Assembly: GCA_009809945.1 (NCBI GenBank) | Contig: WTPW01000985.1 | Coordinates: forward strand, 93,161 to 157,160 | Length of the DNA: 64,000 bases | Direction of reading: 5' to 3' | Origin: Gigaspora margarita | Lineage: Eukaryota > Glomeromycota > Glomeromycetes > Diversisporales > Gigasporaceae | Part shown: in pieces, positions 43,936 to 54,830 of the stretch | Position numbering within the stretch: the first letter of the stretch is position 1 | Layout: every line of letters starts with the position of its first letter | Position numbers and translations under genes: made by a program | Notes under the pieces: generated by a model | Told to the model about the DNA's origin: nothing | Database searches by the model: none | What the model saw: the letters and a program-made list of their open reading frames with translations, nothing else

Positions 43936-45127
43936 AATTTTTATAATATTAATAAATTAATTCTTATACTATAATTTTTAAATTGATTCTCATAATTTTT
44001 CATCAATTGATTCTTATAATTTTTAAATAAATAATTTGAAATAAAGAAATTACAATTTTTAAATAGTTTATTACCAAGAGTTTAATTATTTTAAAATAAA
44101 ATTCATATTAAAATTACAAATCCTTAAAATACTTTTTTTGTTATTATTGAGAATAAAAAAAAAATTCAAATAAATCTGTAACAAGCAGTTAAAAAAGAGA
44201 TGATAATTGAAAATATTTGAAACTGCAATTACAAAATATTTGATATAGCTAAACAAACCAGAGATAGTTGAACCATAAATGAATATATTCATAAATAAAA
44301 TAAGACAATAAAAAAAAAAAAGAAAAAAAGAGAAACAATAAAATACTTATCTATAATTCTTTGTTATATGACCTTTGAGTTTCATGCTTCTTTGAGCTCA
44401 AAAAAAAAATTAAAGAACTTGCATACACTGCGGTTTTAGCTTCATACTAAAATCTGATTTGTTGTAATATTTAGTTGCCAGCCTCCCCTGCAATTCTAAC
44501 TGTGATATAGCATTTAGGGCAAAGTCAAACTGTTTAATAATGCAGCCCATTTCCACAATGAACTTTATATCTTAAAAAGAAATTACTTGTTATTAATATA
44601 GAGTAAAACAACTTTGGCAGATCAAAACATTCAGTATTGGCAAAATATGGATATGGACAATATTGATTATTGGACAGGACATTTAGGAACATTTGGGAAC
44701 TATATCCATATTGTCTATATTTTTTATTGAACATAAGCACTTAGTTCAAATAAACACATTGACTAACAATTCCAAAATGGTCCGTATAGAAAGAGCAAAA
44801 TTGAGACCAAACTTAGAATGAAGTTCTGAAATATCCCAAACATTTCAGTAAAGAAGAATGGGCATGGACACTATTTGGATTAGTCCATGTCCATATTTGT
44901 TCAAGTCCAAATAAAATTTTCATTGAACATAGTCCAAATGCCAATACTAAAAATATTTATTGTAGTCAGAAAAACCCATTGTAATTCTATAAAATAGAGA
45001 TAACATTAATAAAATAGAAAGTATAAAATTGATTCGATCAAACCTTTCGATACACTCAAAAAAACCTNGTGACAAATTAATTTGTAATAAGCTTATTCTA
45101 CTTGCAATTTTATAAAAAAAAAAAAAA
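43936..45127. other. AT-rich intergenic
   Basis: 44570-44940 contains two inexact copies of a motif (ATGGACAATATTGATTATTGGACA and GGCATGGACACTATTTGGA, each near AACAT and TTTTCATTGAACATA). No gene supported. Confidence 0.3.
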
Positions 45128-46130
45128 GGGGGTGTGGTGACATAGTGAAGTTGGGTTGTTGTTACTCCAAGCGGCAGGTGCATAGTTCGAATCCTACTGA
45201 AGACGATTTTGAAGAATTGTATCTGTGTTATAGTAACTAATCTGTATTTCAACTAATTGGATCTTTGATCTGTAACCTGGGTGATACCAAGTTATTGGGA
45301 GCTGACTGACTTGTATAATGTTACATGAGGAAAGAAGAAGCATGCAAATCCTGAGAATTAGCAGAATGGAACCTGCTTGGCAAGACCCGAATGGAGAAGT
45401 ACCTAACTTTCGACGGTACTAGGGGAAAAGGATCTTGGACGGTGACTGACCAGAAGCAAACCAATGACAAAAAGGGTTGGAGAACCCTACCAACCAGACT
45501 GCCAGAGTCGTACTGGAGGAAAAGAACATGCATTTCAAAAGCATAGACCAAGGGGAGGAAGACTATTGGCATCCTAACGCCAGGCTGACCAACCCTTCTG
45601 GGTTTTAGAATTGGAAGTAGGGATGTGACTAGGGAAAAGGATTCAGAAGAGTGACTGACCGGGTACTGGGGTTGGGGAACTTCATAAGGGCAAGAAGTAG
45701 GTAATGGTAGCAGTTTAAGGATAATCCCTGACTGCAAGTATATAGATAAAGCTATAGCATAAGTTACCAAAGCATAGGTAATACCTGTGTAGAACAGGGA
45801 CTGCTCTATCAGGTCTCTTACTGAGGATAAAGTAGTTCTAAGGGAGGTAGAAAAGAATCCAGATCTTGTTCCGATAATACATAAGGAATTGGCAGACAGC
45901 AATGATCAGAGGGTTAAAATAGGCAATAACTGGTATGCGGGTTGCAGGTATGGTAGCTAGTGTAGAACCTTCGGGTGGCTACTTAAATAGACAACCAAAA
46001 GTTGCAGGTGGGGCTAGTTGTACTCTCATCAATGTACTATGTCAGGTGACCTCCATATAGAAAGCCCAGGATCTTAATATCTTGAATAAAACTCTTACTC
46101 CTAAAGTAAGCACCATAACTTGAAAAAAAA
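45128..46130 (+). mobile_element. ~1-kb tRNA-headed retroposon, copy 1
   Basis: The head GTGGTGACATAGTGAAGTTG carries an A-box-like sequence. A perfect B box, ATAGTTCGAATCC, lies at ~45186, giving an RNA polymerase III promoter. The ~900-bp body has segments shared with the copies at 61534-62632 and (inverted) 48039-49063, such as GAGCTGACTGACTTGTATAA and GGTTGCAGGTATGGTAGCTA. It ends at ACTTGAAAAAAAATAAAAAA. The 193-codon frame on the other strand (45902-45321) is not conserved between copies. Confidence 0.7.
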
Positions 46131-46399
46131 TAAAAAAATAAAAAAAGATCAACCTCTAAAATGTCTAAATGATATTTAGATGTATTGCCAAAATATTGCA
46201 GAATAGAATTCATATGGAAATTAAAAAGACATATGGCTTGTTAGAGAAATTAATCTGGAATTAGAAGTATTAATATTACATGATCAGCTTGTTTAAAAAT
46301 AATATTCTTTTACTTGCTGGGTATTATAATTATATATCTACTAGGAAAGATGAATAGATTCCATTATTGCCTGGATATTCTGTTTATTTTAGTTTAAAT

Positions 46400-47110
46400 A
46401 ACAAATTTTGGAAATTTAGTATTTTGCATGATCAAAATTTTTGTCTCAAATTTCAGTAGTATTGTTATAATAATGCATTTAAATTAGAAAAAGAAGAGCC
46501 ATTAGCAATAAATTTTGATTATTGCCTATTTCAAAATATAAAAGATCAATATAATCCAACTAATAAACATTCTTTATCTTATTTGCTTGGCTTTCAAGAA
46601 GCTGAAAATGTCACTTTATTACAAACAACTGTTGTGGCAAAATATCCAAATATTTTTTCTAATTTAAACAAGTTGTAGATGCATTAGAAAAAGAAAAACA
46701 ATTGCGAAATAAATTAAAAAGAAAAACTACCCAAATAGATGAGCTAATTAAAGAGAAGCCAGATACTTTAATAAAACAAAGTATGTTTTTAGAGCAATGG
46801 AGACAAAACCTTATCTACTGAAAAAATCCAAGCATTAATAGTAGCATATTACAAGCAATAACACAAAATCAATAATTTTAAGTGAAATATAACTTGCCTT
46901 AAAAGAAGTATAGAAGATCTTGAAAACAAATTAGAAGAACCTACTAGTGTTGATGATGCTAATTTGTTAGAAAATAGTATAAAAGATATTATAAAATCTG
47001 CTCAACTTAGTTCCACAATATTATTTTCAACAAAACAATATCTTTCATTAATACTTATGAAGCCCTGTCTCGGATGTCATAACAACAATCTTACAAATAA
47101 AATTTGGAAT
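46400..47110 (+). pseudogene. Decayed gene, coiled-coil protein with a C-terminal CxxC, unrecognised
   Basis: Readable pieces in shifting frames: KKEEPLAINFDYCLFQNIK-like text near 46490, HSLSYLLGFQEAENVTLLQT, VVAKYPNIFSNLN, LEKEKQLRNKLKRKTTQIDE (coiled coil), EDLENKLEEPTSVDDANLLE and LILMKPCLGCHNNNLTNKIW (a CxxCH possible metal site). Frames change at ~46668, 46815 and 46885, and no start is visible. The composition looks like a real protein. It is probably a fragment of a multi-copy fungal or element-borne gene; I cannot name the family. Confidence 0.55.
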
Positions 47111-47114
47111 ATAG

Positions 47115-47270
47115 TACAGGACCCTGAACATCTCTCATAGAGGTCATAACTGATCTGCATGAATTTAGGCGTTTTTGCTATCCCTAAAATCAAGTAAATT
47201 TGCTAAAAGTTAGATTATTACATATAAATTTTATAGTAATTTGCTAAAAACTAAATTATCACATCTATTT
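47115..47270. repeat. Dispersed repeat (GGACC...ATCTCTCATA family)
   Basis: ACAGGACCCTGAACATCTCT, GTCATAACTGATCTGCATG and CTAAAATCAAGTAAATTTGC match 3455-3600 closely. Relatives at 1225-1480, 5700-5912, 50590-50705 and 63145-63260. Confidence 0.6.
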
Positions 47271-48038
47271 TTGTAAATCAAAATAATATATGTATTTTTG
47301 ATTGCTGAACAAATTTTCTTAGAGCACAATGTTAGAATCAGTTAGTAAAATTTTGTGAATTATAGAATTTTTTAGTATTTTTATTAATAAAATTATATAA
47401 AATATTATAATTCACAAAATTTTACTAATTAATTCTAACAAAGTGCTCTAATAAAACTTGTTCAGCACATAAAAATACATTATTCTGGCATATTTACTTT
47501 TATATTTCTTGAAAATTTAAGAGAAGATGCTTAATTTTGATTTTTTGATCAAAAAATCTAAAATTAAGCATCTTCTCTTAAATTTTCAAGAAATATAAAA
47601 GTAAATATGCTGGAATAATGTATTTTTATGTGCTGAACAAGTTTTATTAGAGCACTTTGTTAGAATCAATTAGTAAAATTTTGTGAATCATAGAATTTTT
47701 TAGTATTTTTATTAATAAAATTATATAAAATATTATAATTCACAAAATTTTACTAATTGATTCTAACATTGTGCTCTAAGAAACTTGTTCAGCACATAAA
47801 AATACATTATTCCAGCATATTTACTTTTATATTTCTTGAAAATTTAAGAGAAGATGCTTAATTTTGAATTTTTTGATCTAAAAATCCAAAATTAAGCATC
47901 TTCTCTTAAATTTTCAAGAAATATAAAAGTAAATATGCCAAAATAATGTATTTTTATGTGCTGAACAAGTTTTATTAGAGCACTTTGTTAGAATCAATTA
48001 GTAAAATTTTGTGAATCATAGAATTTTTTAGTATTTTT

Positions 48039-49063
48039 TTTTTTTTTTTAGCGTTTAAAGGCTGGGTACTATAGCCAGATTTTATTACGAGTTATAGAGA
48101 CATAATATTTGTTACATAAATGAGGATACAACTAGCCACACGTGCACTTTTGGAGCCTAATTTAAGTAGTCCGTCCAAGGGTTCTATACTAGCTGCTATA
48201 CCTACAACCCAACTACGGAAGTTGCCTATTTAAACTCTCTGGTTCATGATCCTCCTATTACTACCCTATGCGCTACATATATATAGATATTATAGGGCCC
48301 CAACCCTTTTAGATAATACAGCCTAAGGGCTACTTTACCTTTACACTAACTGCCTACCATAGTTCTTCCGTGTCCTATTCCATTTCTGAACATGGATTTA
48401 GCGACATAAGCTACCTACCCTTATTAGGTTCATTCTGATCCTGGCCACCTACCTCTTCCAGTAGTGCCATCATAGATCATCACTATTACCTCCTAATTCA
48501 GGATTTACCAAACGGGTTTCCATTTCTCCGGTTCCCTGAATTTGCGGTATAACCTTAACTAGGGATGGTAAAGTCTGGTCCAGTCCAGTCTTGGTCCTAG
48601 GACTTGTAAGTCCTATCACACGAACCTAAGGACCAGGTCCTTATATAATAAGTCCTAAAACTTATACCTGACTTAGTTCCAATACTTTTTAACCAATTAA
48701 AATTTTTTGTTTAATATTTTATTACTAATTATTTTAAGTTCTAATATATTTTATTAGGACCTATTGTGGACCTATAGGCCCTAGGTCCTAAAATTGGAAC
48801 CAAGTCTTTAAAGACTAGACCCCAAGACCAGGTTCTAAAGTTCCGAACTTAAGGACTTTACCATCCCTAACCTTAACACCATTGCGCTAAAGCTCTTATT
48901 CGAGATGGTGGAACCAAGATAACAGGTTTTACAACCCAACTGATATGAGCCACACAGTTACCGAACACAGGCCTATTGTTCAAAGCATCAACAGTAGGAT
49001 TTGAACTGTCGATCTGCCACTTGGGGGTGACACCTTGACAACTTCTCTAAGGCACCACACCCT
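48039..49063 (-). mobile_element. ~1-kb tRNA-headed retroposon, copy 2, with target duplication
   Basis: Flanked by AATTTTTTAGTATTTTT at 48022-48038 and 49064-49080. Poly-A (poly-T on +) at 48039-48049. Read on the minus strand, the head is TAGGGTGTGGTGCCTTAGAG with B box CAGTTCAAATCC. The body shares GGTTGTAGGTATAGCAGCTA with copy 1. A hAT MITE (48560-48869) is nested inside. Confidence 0.8.
48560..48869. mobile_element. 310-bp hAT-like MITE nested in the retroposon
   Basis: Inverted ends TAGGGATGGTAAAGTC and GACTTTACCATCCCTA with an 8-bp duplication ACCTTAAC (48552-48559, 48870-48877). The interior is rich in AGGACC/GGTCCT/AAGTCC words that pair across the element. Confidence 0.85.
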
Positions 49064-50036
49064 AATTTTTTAGTATTTTTATTAATGAAATTATATAAAA
49101 TATTATAATTCTCAAAATTTTACTAATTGATTCTAACATTATGCTCTAAAAAAACTTGTTTAGCACATAAAAATACATTATTTTGGCATATTTATTTTTA
49201 TATTTCTTGAAAATTTAAGAGAAGATGCTTAATTTTGGATTTTTTGATCAAAAAATTCAAAATTAAACATTTTTTCTTAAATTTTCAAGAAATATAAAAG
49301 TAAATATGCCAGAATAATGTATTTTTATATGCTAAACAAGTTTTTTTTTAGAGCATAATGTTAGAATCAATTAGTAAAATTTTATTAATAAAAATACTAA
49401 AGAATTCTATGATTTGCAAAATTTTACTAATTGATTCTAACATTGTGCTTTAAGAAAACTTGTTCAGCATATAAAAATATATTATTCTGGCATATTTACT
49501 TTTATATTTCTTAAAAATTTAAGAGAAGATGCTTAATTTTGGATTTTTTGATCAAAAAATCCAAAATTAAGCATCTTTTCTTAAATTTTCAAGAAATATA
49601 AAAGTAAATATGCTAGAATAATGTATTTTTATATGCTAAAATTTTCTTAGAACAATTTGTTAGAATCAATTAGTAAAATTTTGTGAATTATAATATTTTA
49701 TATAATTTTATTAATAAAAATATTAAAAAATTCTATAATTTACAAAATTTTACTAACTGATTCTAACATTGTGCTCTAAGAAAACTTGTTCAGCACATAA
49801 AAATACATTATTTTGGCATATTTAATTTATATTTCTTAAAAATTTAGAAGAAGATACTTAATTTTGGATTTTTTGATCAAAAAATTCAAAATTAAGCATC
49901 TTCTCTTAAATTTTCAAGAAATATAAAAGTAAATATACCAGAATAATGTGCTAAACAAGTTTTCTTAGAGCACAATGTTAGAATCAATTAGTAAAATTTT
50001 GTGAATTATAATATTTTATATAATTTTATTAATAAA

Positions 50037-50371
50037 CAAGTTTACTAAAACGCACTACTGGTGTTCAACACCAGTATGTGGTGTAATGTAAAGATCAATA
50101 TACAAAAAAAATAAACAAAAATTGAATTTAATAAATGTTAAGTGAGAGTTAATAGTTAGGGGTTAGGATAAGGTATAGTATATAGTGAAATTCCACAAGA
50201 AATTTTTTTTTTAAAAAAAAAGATGGTTTTATAGATGAAATTTTGAGTTAGAAGGTATTTTTGAAAAAAATAGCAAAATGGCAAAAAATTTATATTACAC
50301 TGCATTTAAAAAATGTGATTGGTGAAAAATCATTGTAGTATTGGCACCAGTGGTGTGTTTTAGTAAACTCG
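50037..50371. mobile_element. 335-bp hAT-like MITE inside the palindrome array
   Basis: Inverted ends CAAGTTTACTAAAACGCAC and GTGTGTTTTAGTAAACTCG with an 8-bp duplication TTAATAAA (50029-50036, 50372-50379). Inner CACTACTGGTGTTCAACACCAGT is a further small palindrome. Confidence 0.75.
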
Positions 50372-50580
50372 TTAATAAAAATACTAAAAAATTCTATAAT
50401 TCACAAAATTTTACTAATTGATTCTAAAAAAAGTGCTCTAAGAAAACTTGTTCAGCACATTAAAATACATTATTCCGGCATATTTACTTTTATATTTTTT
50501 GAAAATTTAAGAAAAAATGCTTAATTTTGGATTTTTATCAAAAAATTCAAAAATTAAGCATCTTAAATTTTTAAAAATTA

Positions 50581-51559
50581 TAGTAGTACAAAAAATGAGA
50601 TAGCTTATTTTTGGGTATGATTTTTGCTAAAACTTAAATTTGAACCTTAGACCAAATTTTTTGCAATTTGCTAAAAAAAAATACCAGAGATGTCCGGGGT
50701 CCTCTTTTATCAAATACCATATTCTATCATGAATAAGTACCCTCTTTTTTAAAATTTTAAACTTAAATCTCTTAATTGATGATCTGCTAGTTAACTGGAT
50801 AAAAATGTAATAGAGATCATATATAGATAAGACCAAATTGAAATTTTCAGGTTATATGTAAAGTTACAAAATTTTTATACAAATATGGTATTAAAGTAAC
50901 ACAAATAATAGAGTAAAACTATAAGTTTTTGATTATAAAATTGTTAAATATCTTTTTTTTCTTAGTAATCTTTACTTTGTAAATACGTAGCATTTACTAT
51001 GATAAATCTTGTCTTAATCAAATAACAAAGTAAATAGTAGTACTTTATTTTTAATATATTTTACAATAAATTTGTAATTGTTTTTTTCTAATTTTTAGGT
51101 TTTTAGAAATACATTATGTTTAAAAATAATACCAAGAACCAGATCTACAGATTGTTGCTAATTACATTGTACAAGTATAAAATCTTAATATATAGTAGTT
51201 AGTTGTATATCATGTGATCATATAATAGTTCATATTATTTAATCTTTTTTTTTATAGTTGTTTCAACACCTCAACATGCAGAAGCTAAATAGCAAAAAAA
51301 GAATGCAAAAGAAATACAGTGACTTTGTTAGATCTTAGAAGTAGTAATCTTGAATCAAAATGCAAAAAGATATTAGCAATTCAATATTCAAGAATAATAG
51401 TCTTGTAGGTGCACTTTGTAAAGAATGCTGTATTGATTTGAATAGAGTACTAATACTCTTAAATCAAAAAAAAAAAAGTGTTAGCAAGTGCACTTTGCAA
51501 AAATATTAAGCCAACTTGTTTGCAAATTAAATATTAGAAATGTATTAGCGAATGAAATT
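50581..51559. other. AT-rich intergenic
   Basis: 50590-50705 is a dispersed-repeat copy (ends AGAGATGTCCGGGGTCCTC). 51255-51500 has short text repeated twice (TTGAATCAAAATGCAAAAAG / TTAAATCAAAAAAAAAAAGTG with TGCACTTTG(T/C)AAA). No gene supported. Confidence 0.35.
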
Positions 51560-51573
51560 AATAAGAACCCTGT

Positions 51574-52722
51574 GCTCAATAAAAGCAGTCAACTCTTTCC
51601 GAGAATCCCTCGTACCAACTTTTTCATAATCACCAACCTATGACAACTATATAATTATTATATTTGTACATAACAAAACTTTACCTTGGAGCAACTGGGA
51701 ACCAGAGTTCCAGATCGAATGTTGGGATAATTGAAATAGAGCTGAAAGAGAGTTCTCCTTTTGGGTTTGACTCCCCGGTAGAAGACTCCGGTACTATAGA
51801 AAACATAGTAGAGCCCCCATACTTTAAAGTTTTTGTCAAAAGGAGTGAAACCTTTTGTAGAAGCATACTTTTGGTTAAATATAATATTTTGTATAGCATA
51901 TACTCTTTCTTTCCTTCACAAGTTGGTCCTTTCGGCTTTCCTCTTTGGAGTTTTCGAAATTTCGCCAAAAAGTGGGCAATTCAGCTTACCCCCTCCAGAA
52001 GTTCAGCAGTGTTTACTCCTTCCAATTTGGGATTGCGCCTTCCTAATCGGTGTCGACGTCACAAGTGATCATTTTGCTGCAATGTAAATGATGAATGACG
52101 TGTCAGAGTTTGTTCTGGAACTTTCGTAGAAATTTCTTTCAATGTTTAAAATTAGGCGTAGTATTTTAGTATATGTTTCTCTGCATTATATTTTACATAT
52201 AATACTTTGGTAGAGTTTTTATACAGTATTATATAATTTTTACTTTCACACAATTTTATTTGTATTTGTTATAGATTTGTTTCTTTCTTCTTTGTCTTTC
52301 TCATCTTTCTTCTTTTCTTTTTGTTTGTATTTGGTCTTTCGTTTAGGTTGTGTAGTATTACCCCTTTTTTTTTACTTTCCCTTTTAAATTTCTTTTTGTA
52401 TTGTTTTTTTCTTTTTGTTTGGATTGAAATCTCTTCATTAACGAAGCTAGGTGAGGAGGATTTAAAGAAACTGGCAATCTTGACAAGGCTAACAGCAGCC
52501 AATCAGTGATCATGGGGGAGCACGTGCAGAGAGTTGCATGCCCCTATGGGAGAAAACTTGTTGTTGCAGCAGATCGTACTTAGCAGACATTAAGTAGCGC
52601 AAGTAAGTTTTTATTTTAGAAAGGAGGGTTTCGGTAGCAGCCATTGTAAATTGAAATAGTGTATATTTTTGCACATTCTTCCTAAATAAATAAAAGCAGG
52701 ATTGTCAAAGTGTAAAAAAAAA
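51574..52722 (+). mobile_element. 1.15-kb polyadenylated retrocopy or retroposon
   Basis: Direct repeats AATAAGAACCCTGT at 51560-51573 and 52723-52736, and a poly-A run at the right end (from about 52713) preceded by AAATAAATAAAAGCAGGATT: hallmarks of LINE-mediated retroposition. GC-richer than its surroundings. It holds 134- and 84-codon frames (51664-52068, 51833-52087) with no recognisable family. On the opposite strand ACAATGGCTGCTACC (about 52650) looks like a good start codon, so an antisense origin is possible. No A/B boxes seen; I favour a processed copy of a host RNA. Confidence 0.6.
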
Positions 52723-52736
52723 AATAAGAACCCTGT

Positions 52737-53859
52737 ACTGACTTTTTTTTTTTAATATTTTTAGATCGGGATCTAAATATTATAATTTTAGACAAGAAAA
52801 GTATTAGCAGGCACACCTTTCAAAAACATCACATCTTTTTTCATGAATACGCCTATATTACAACTTTAGGATATAAAAACAAGAAAAATGAATCATAGGA
52901 GAATTAAATGTATAATTGTAATCTTTTTCTTGTTTGTTTATTTTTTTTTGAAATATATAATGCTTTATGTAAAAAACGATATCTTAATTTTTTTATTATC
53001 TACTAAATAGAATCAAAATCAACTTTTATCAATTCAAAATTCTCTAATTACTAAGAATCACTTAGTGAGATTTAATTGCATATTGACAAGAATCAATAAA
53101 TTAAAAGAAAGTGAAGAAATAGTCTAGAGTTAACACAATGTGCTACAACCCAAACAACGCATGAATTTATACACGATATGTAAAAAAAAGTTACCAACCA
53201 CAATTAGTATATAAAGAACTGATGAGTTAGAATTGCTTTGATGCTTTTTTTTTTAAAAAAATAGTCACTTGTGGCAAAAATTTTCTCAACTCATCCCTTC
53301 TTACTATATACAGTAGTCTTATAATTCTGCCATTTTTCTATTTAACAACTGACTGCTTTGAGCAACAGGAAACTACTAGCTGATACTACCTCTTGCTCAT
53401 TCTACTATTACAATGGTACCTGGTGCAATCTTGCTAATTTTCTAGGAGCATTTATTTATATTGTATTCTGTGAACTTCAAGTTCTTTATTTGAATTTATT
53501 TTCAGTACCTTTGGCTATTCGGTATTCATTTAGTCACTTGACTAGTTGTACCTATGCTTTTTGATTTCATCATAGTAATGATAGATAACTGCTTAGAAAG
53601 TATTTGTCACAAATCTCAATTTCTGTAAAAAAAAAAAAAGAAAAAGAATTAGTTAATTTAAATGGAGTTTCCTAGGCTTCGCACTCTTGCATTGCACTTG
53701 TATATCGCACCCAAACGATCTACTAATTAAATTTAAAAATCAGGTGCAACATGCAAATTTTTTTGTATAATGATATTTTCAAACATTTGTAATATCAAAA
53801 AATTTCGTCTACATAACCACTTTTCGAGCTCTAACAAAAAAAATTCCTTGCAAAATTAT
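52737..53859. other. AT-rich intergenic
   Basis: No gene or clear repeat. The 68-codon frame at 53358-53564 lacks family features. Confidence 0.3.
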
Positions 53860-54518
53860 GTTATCTCTTAGATTGTAGTAGGACACAGGCAAATTTGCCT
53901 GCATTTTTGCACTTTTTTTGCTCTGATTTACTTTTTTTAAATATCAAGATAATTAAATAAAACTTTGTACAATTATATTTGAAAATAAGGATTACCTTTT
54001 TGCAAAATTAGTTTTTATATTATAAGAAAAAAATTTTAAGTTATATATAAGCTAAAAATAGATATCTTTAAGAAAAAAATTTTTTAAAAAATTTTATCAC
54101 AATTTCTCTGTAATCTTATTTAGTTTTAGTTTTAAAGCTATAGTTCTTAAGACAATATTGTAGTTTATATAAAGGATGATAACTTTTATTATTCAACTTT
54201 AATGATTTATTTGTAAAAATCAAGACTTGTATTAGAAGTAAAAGTTTTTTTTATAGACGGGAGCATATAAAATTTAAGAAAATCTAAAGAAAAATTTTAA
54301 TAGTAAAAATGCTAATACAAGAACTTTAAACTTTGATTATACTAAAGTTTTCTAATAATTTTAAAAAATTTTTATAACAAAGTTACTAAAACAAAACTCA
54401 AAGAATATTTTTTACTTAGAAAAGGTATAGCTAAAATCAATATTTAAAATTTTATAAAAATTTTATTAAAATTTTTAAAATACACAGGCAAATTTGCTTG
54501 TGTTACAATCTAAGGGAT
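53860..54518. mobile_element. Foldback MITE, TATCYCTTAGATTGTA ends
   Basis: TATCTCTTAGATTGTA at the left answers TACAATCTAAGGGATA at the right; next to these, ACACAGGCAAATTTGCCTG and ACACAGGCAAATTTGCTTGTG. The interior is diverged inverted repeat. A relic of a related interior lies at 62690-63110. Confidence 0.65.
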
Positions 54519-54534
54519 AAGCTATTACTCTCTT

Positions 54535-54569
54535 TAACCTCTAACCCTAACCTAACCCTAACCCTAATC
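54535..54569. repeat. Interstitial telomere-like repeat (CCCTAA)n
   Basis: About five partly degenerate CCCTAA units (CTAACCCTAACCTAACCCTA), the complement of TTAGGG, the common fungal telomere repeat. It abuts the right end of the foldback MITE. Confidence 0.75.
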
Positions 54570-54589
54570 TTATATTAATTTATATAAAA

Positions 54590-54830
54590 TTATTTTGTTG
54601 CAGATCTACAAATTATGTTTACCTATATGCTGCGATAAATTAGCACATCGCAGGGTGCGTTGTATAGGATTATCCAATTTAAATACTCGTCTTTTTATTA
54701 TTAATAATTATCAAAAAATTGCAGAAATAGTTAAAAGTTATTCAATCAAGGAAGAATATAATGAACAATTAAAGCAAAAGTTCGTTAAAATTAAGCAAGG
54801 ACTAAGAATATTTTCAGTATGTTAATTAGT
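54590..54830 (+). other. Possible decayed exon
   Basis: A 76-codon open stretch after TTGCAG, containing LPICCDKLAHRRVRCIGLSN and a lysine-rich helix EEYNEQLKQKFVKIKQGL. It has no ATG of its own and an acceptor-like TTGCAG, so it could be a fragment of an exon. Family not recognised; may be chance. Confidence 0.25.

Larger units (their letters stand above)
47271..50580. repeat. Array of alternating palindromes, ~440-bp period
   Basis: Repeated modules: GAGCAC(A/T)(A/T)TGTTAGAATCA with TAGTAAAATTTTGTGAAT around an AATTTTATTAATAAAAATAC centre; then CTTGTTCAGCACAT; then GAAGATGCTTAATTTT around a TTGATCAAAAAATC centre. Each module is followed by its inverse, so the array reads the same on both strands. 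About six periods are present, interrupted by the retroposon at 48039-49063 and the MITE at 50037-50371. Left-hand repeats are nearly identical; right-hand ones are more worn. Confidence 0.75.

Noticed and set aside
45321-45902. 193-codon minus-strand frame in the tRNA-headed retroposon
   Set aside because: Not preserved in the homologous copy at 61534-62632, where the frame is broken up.
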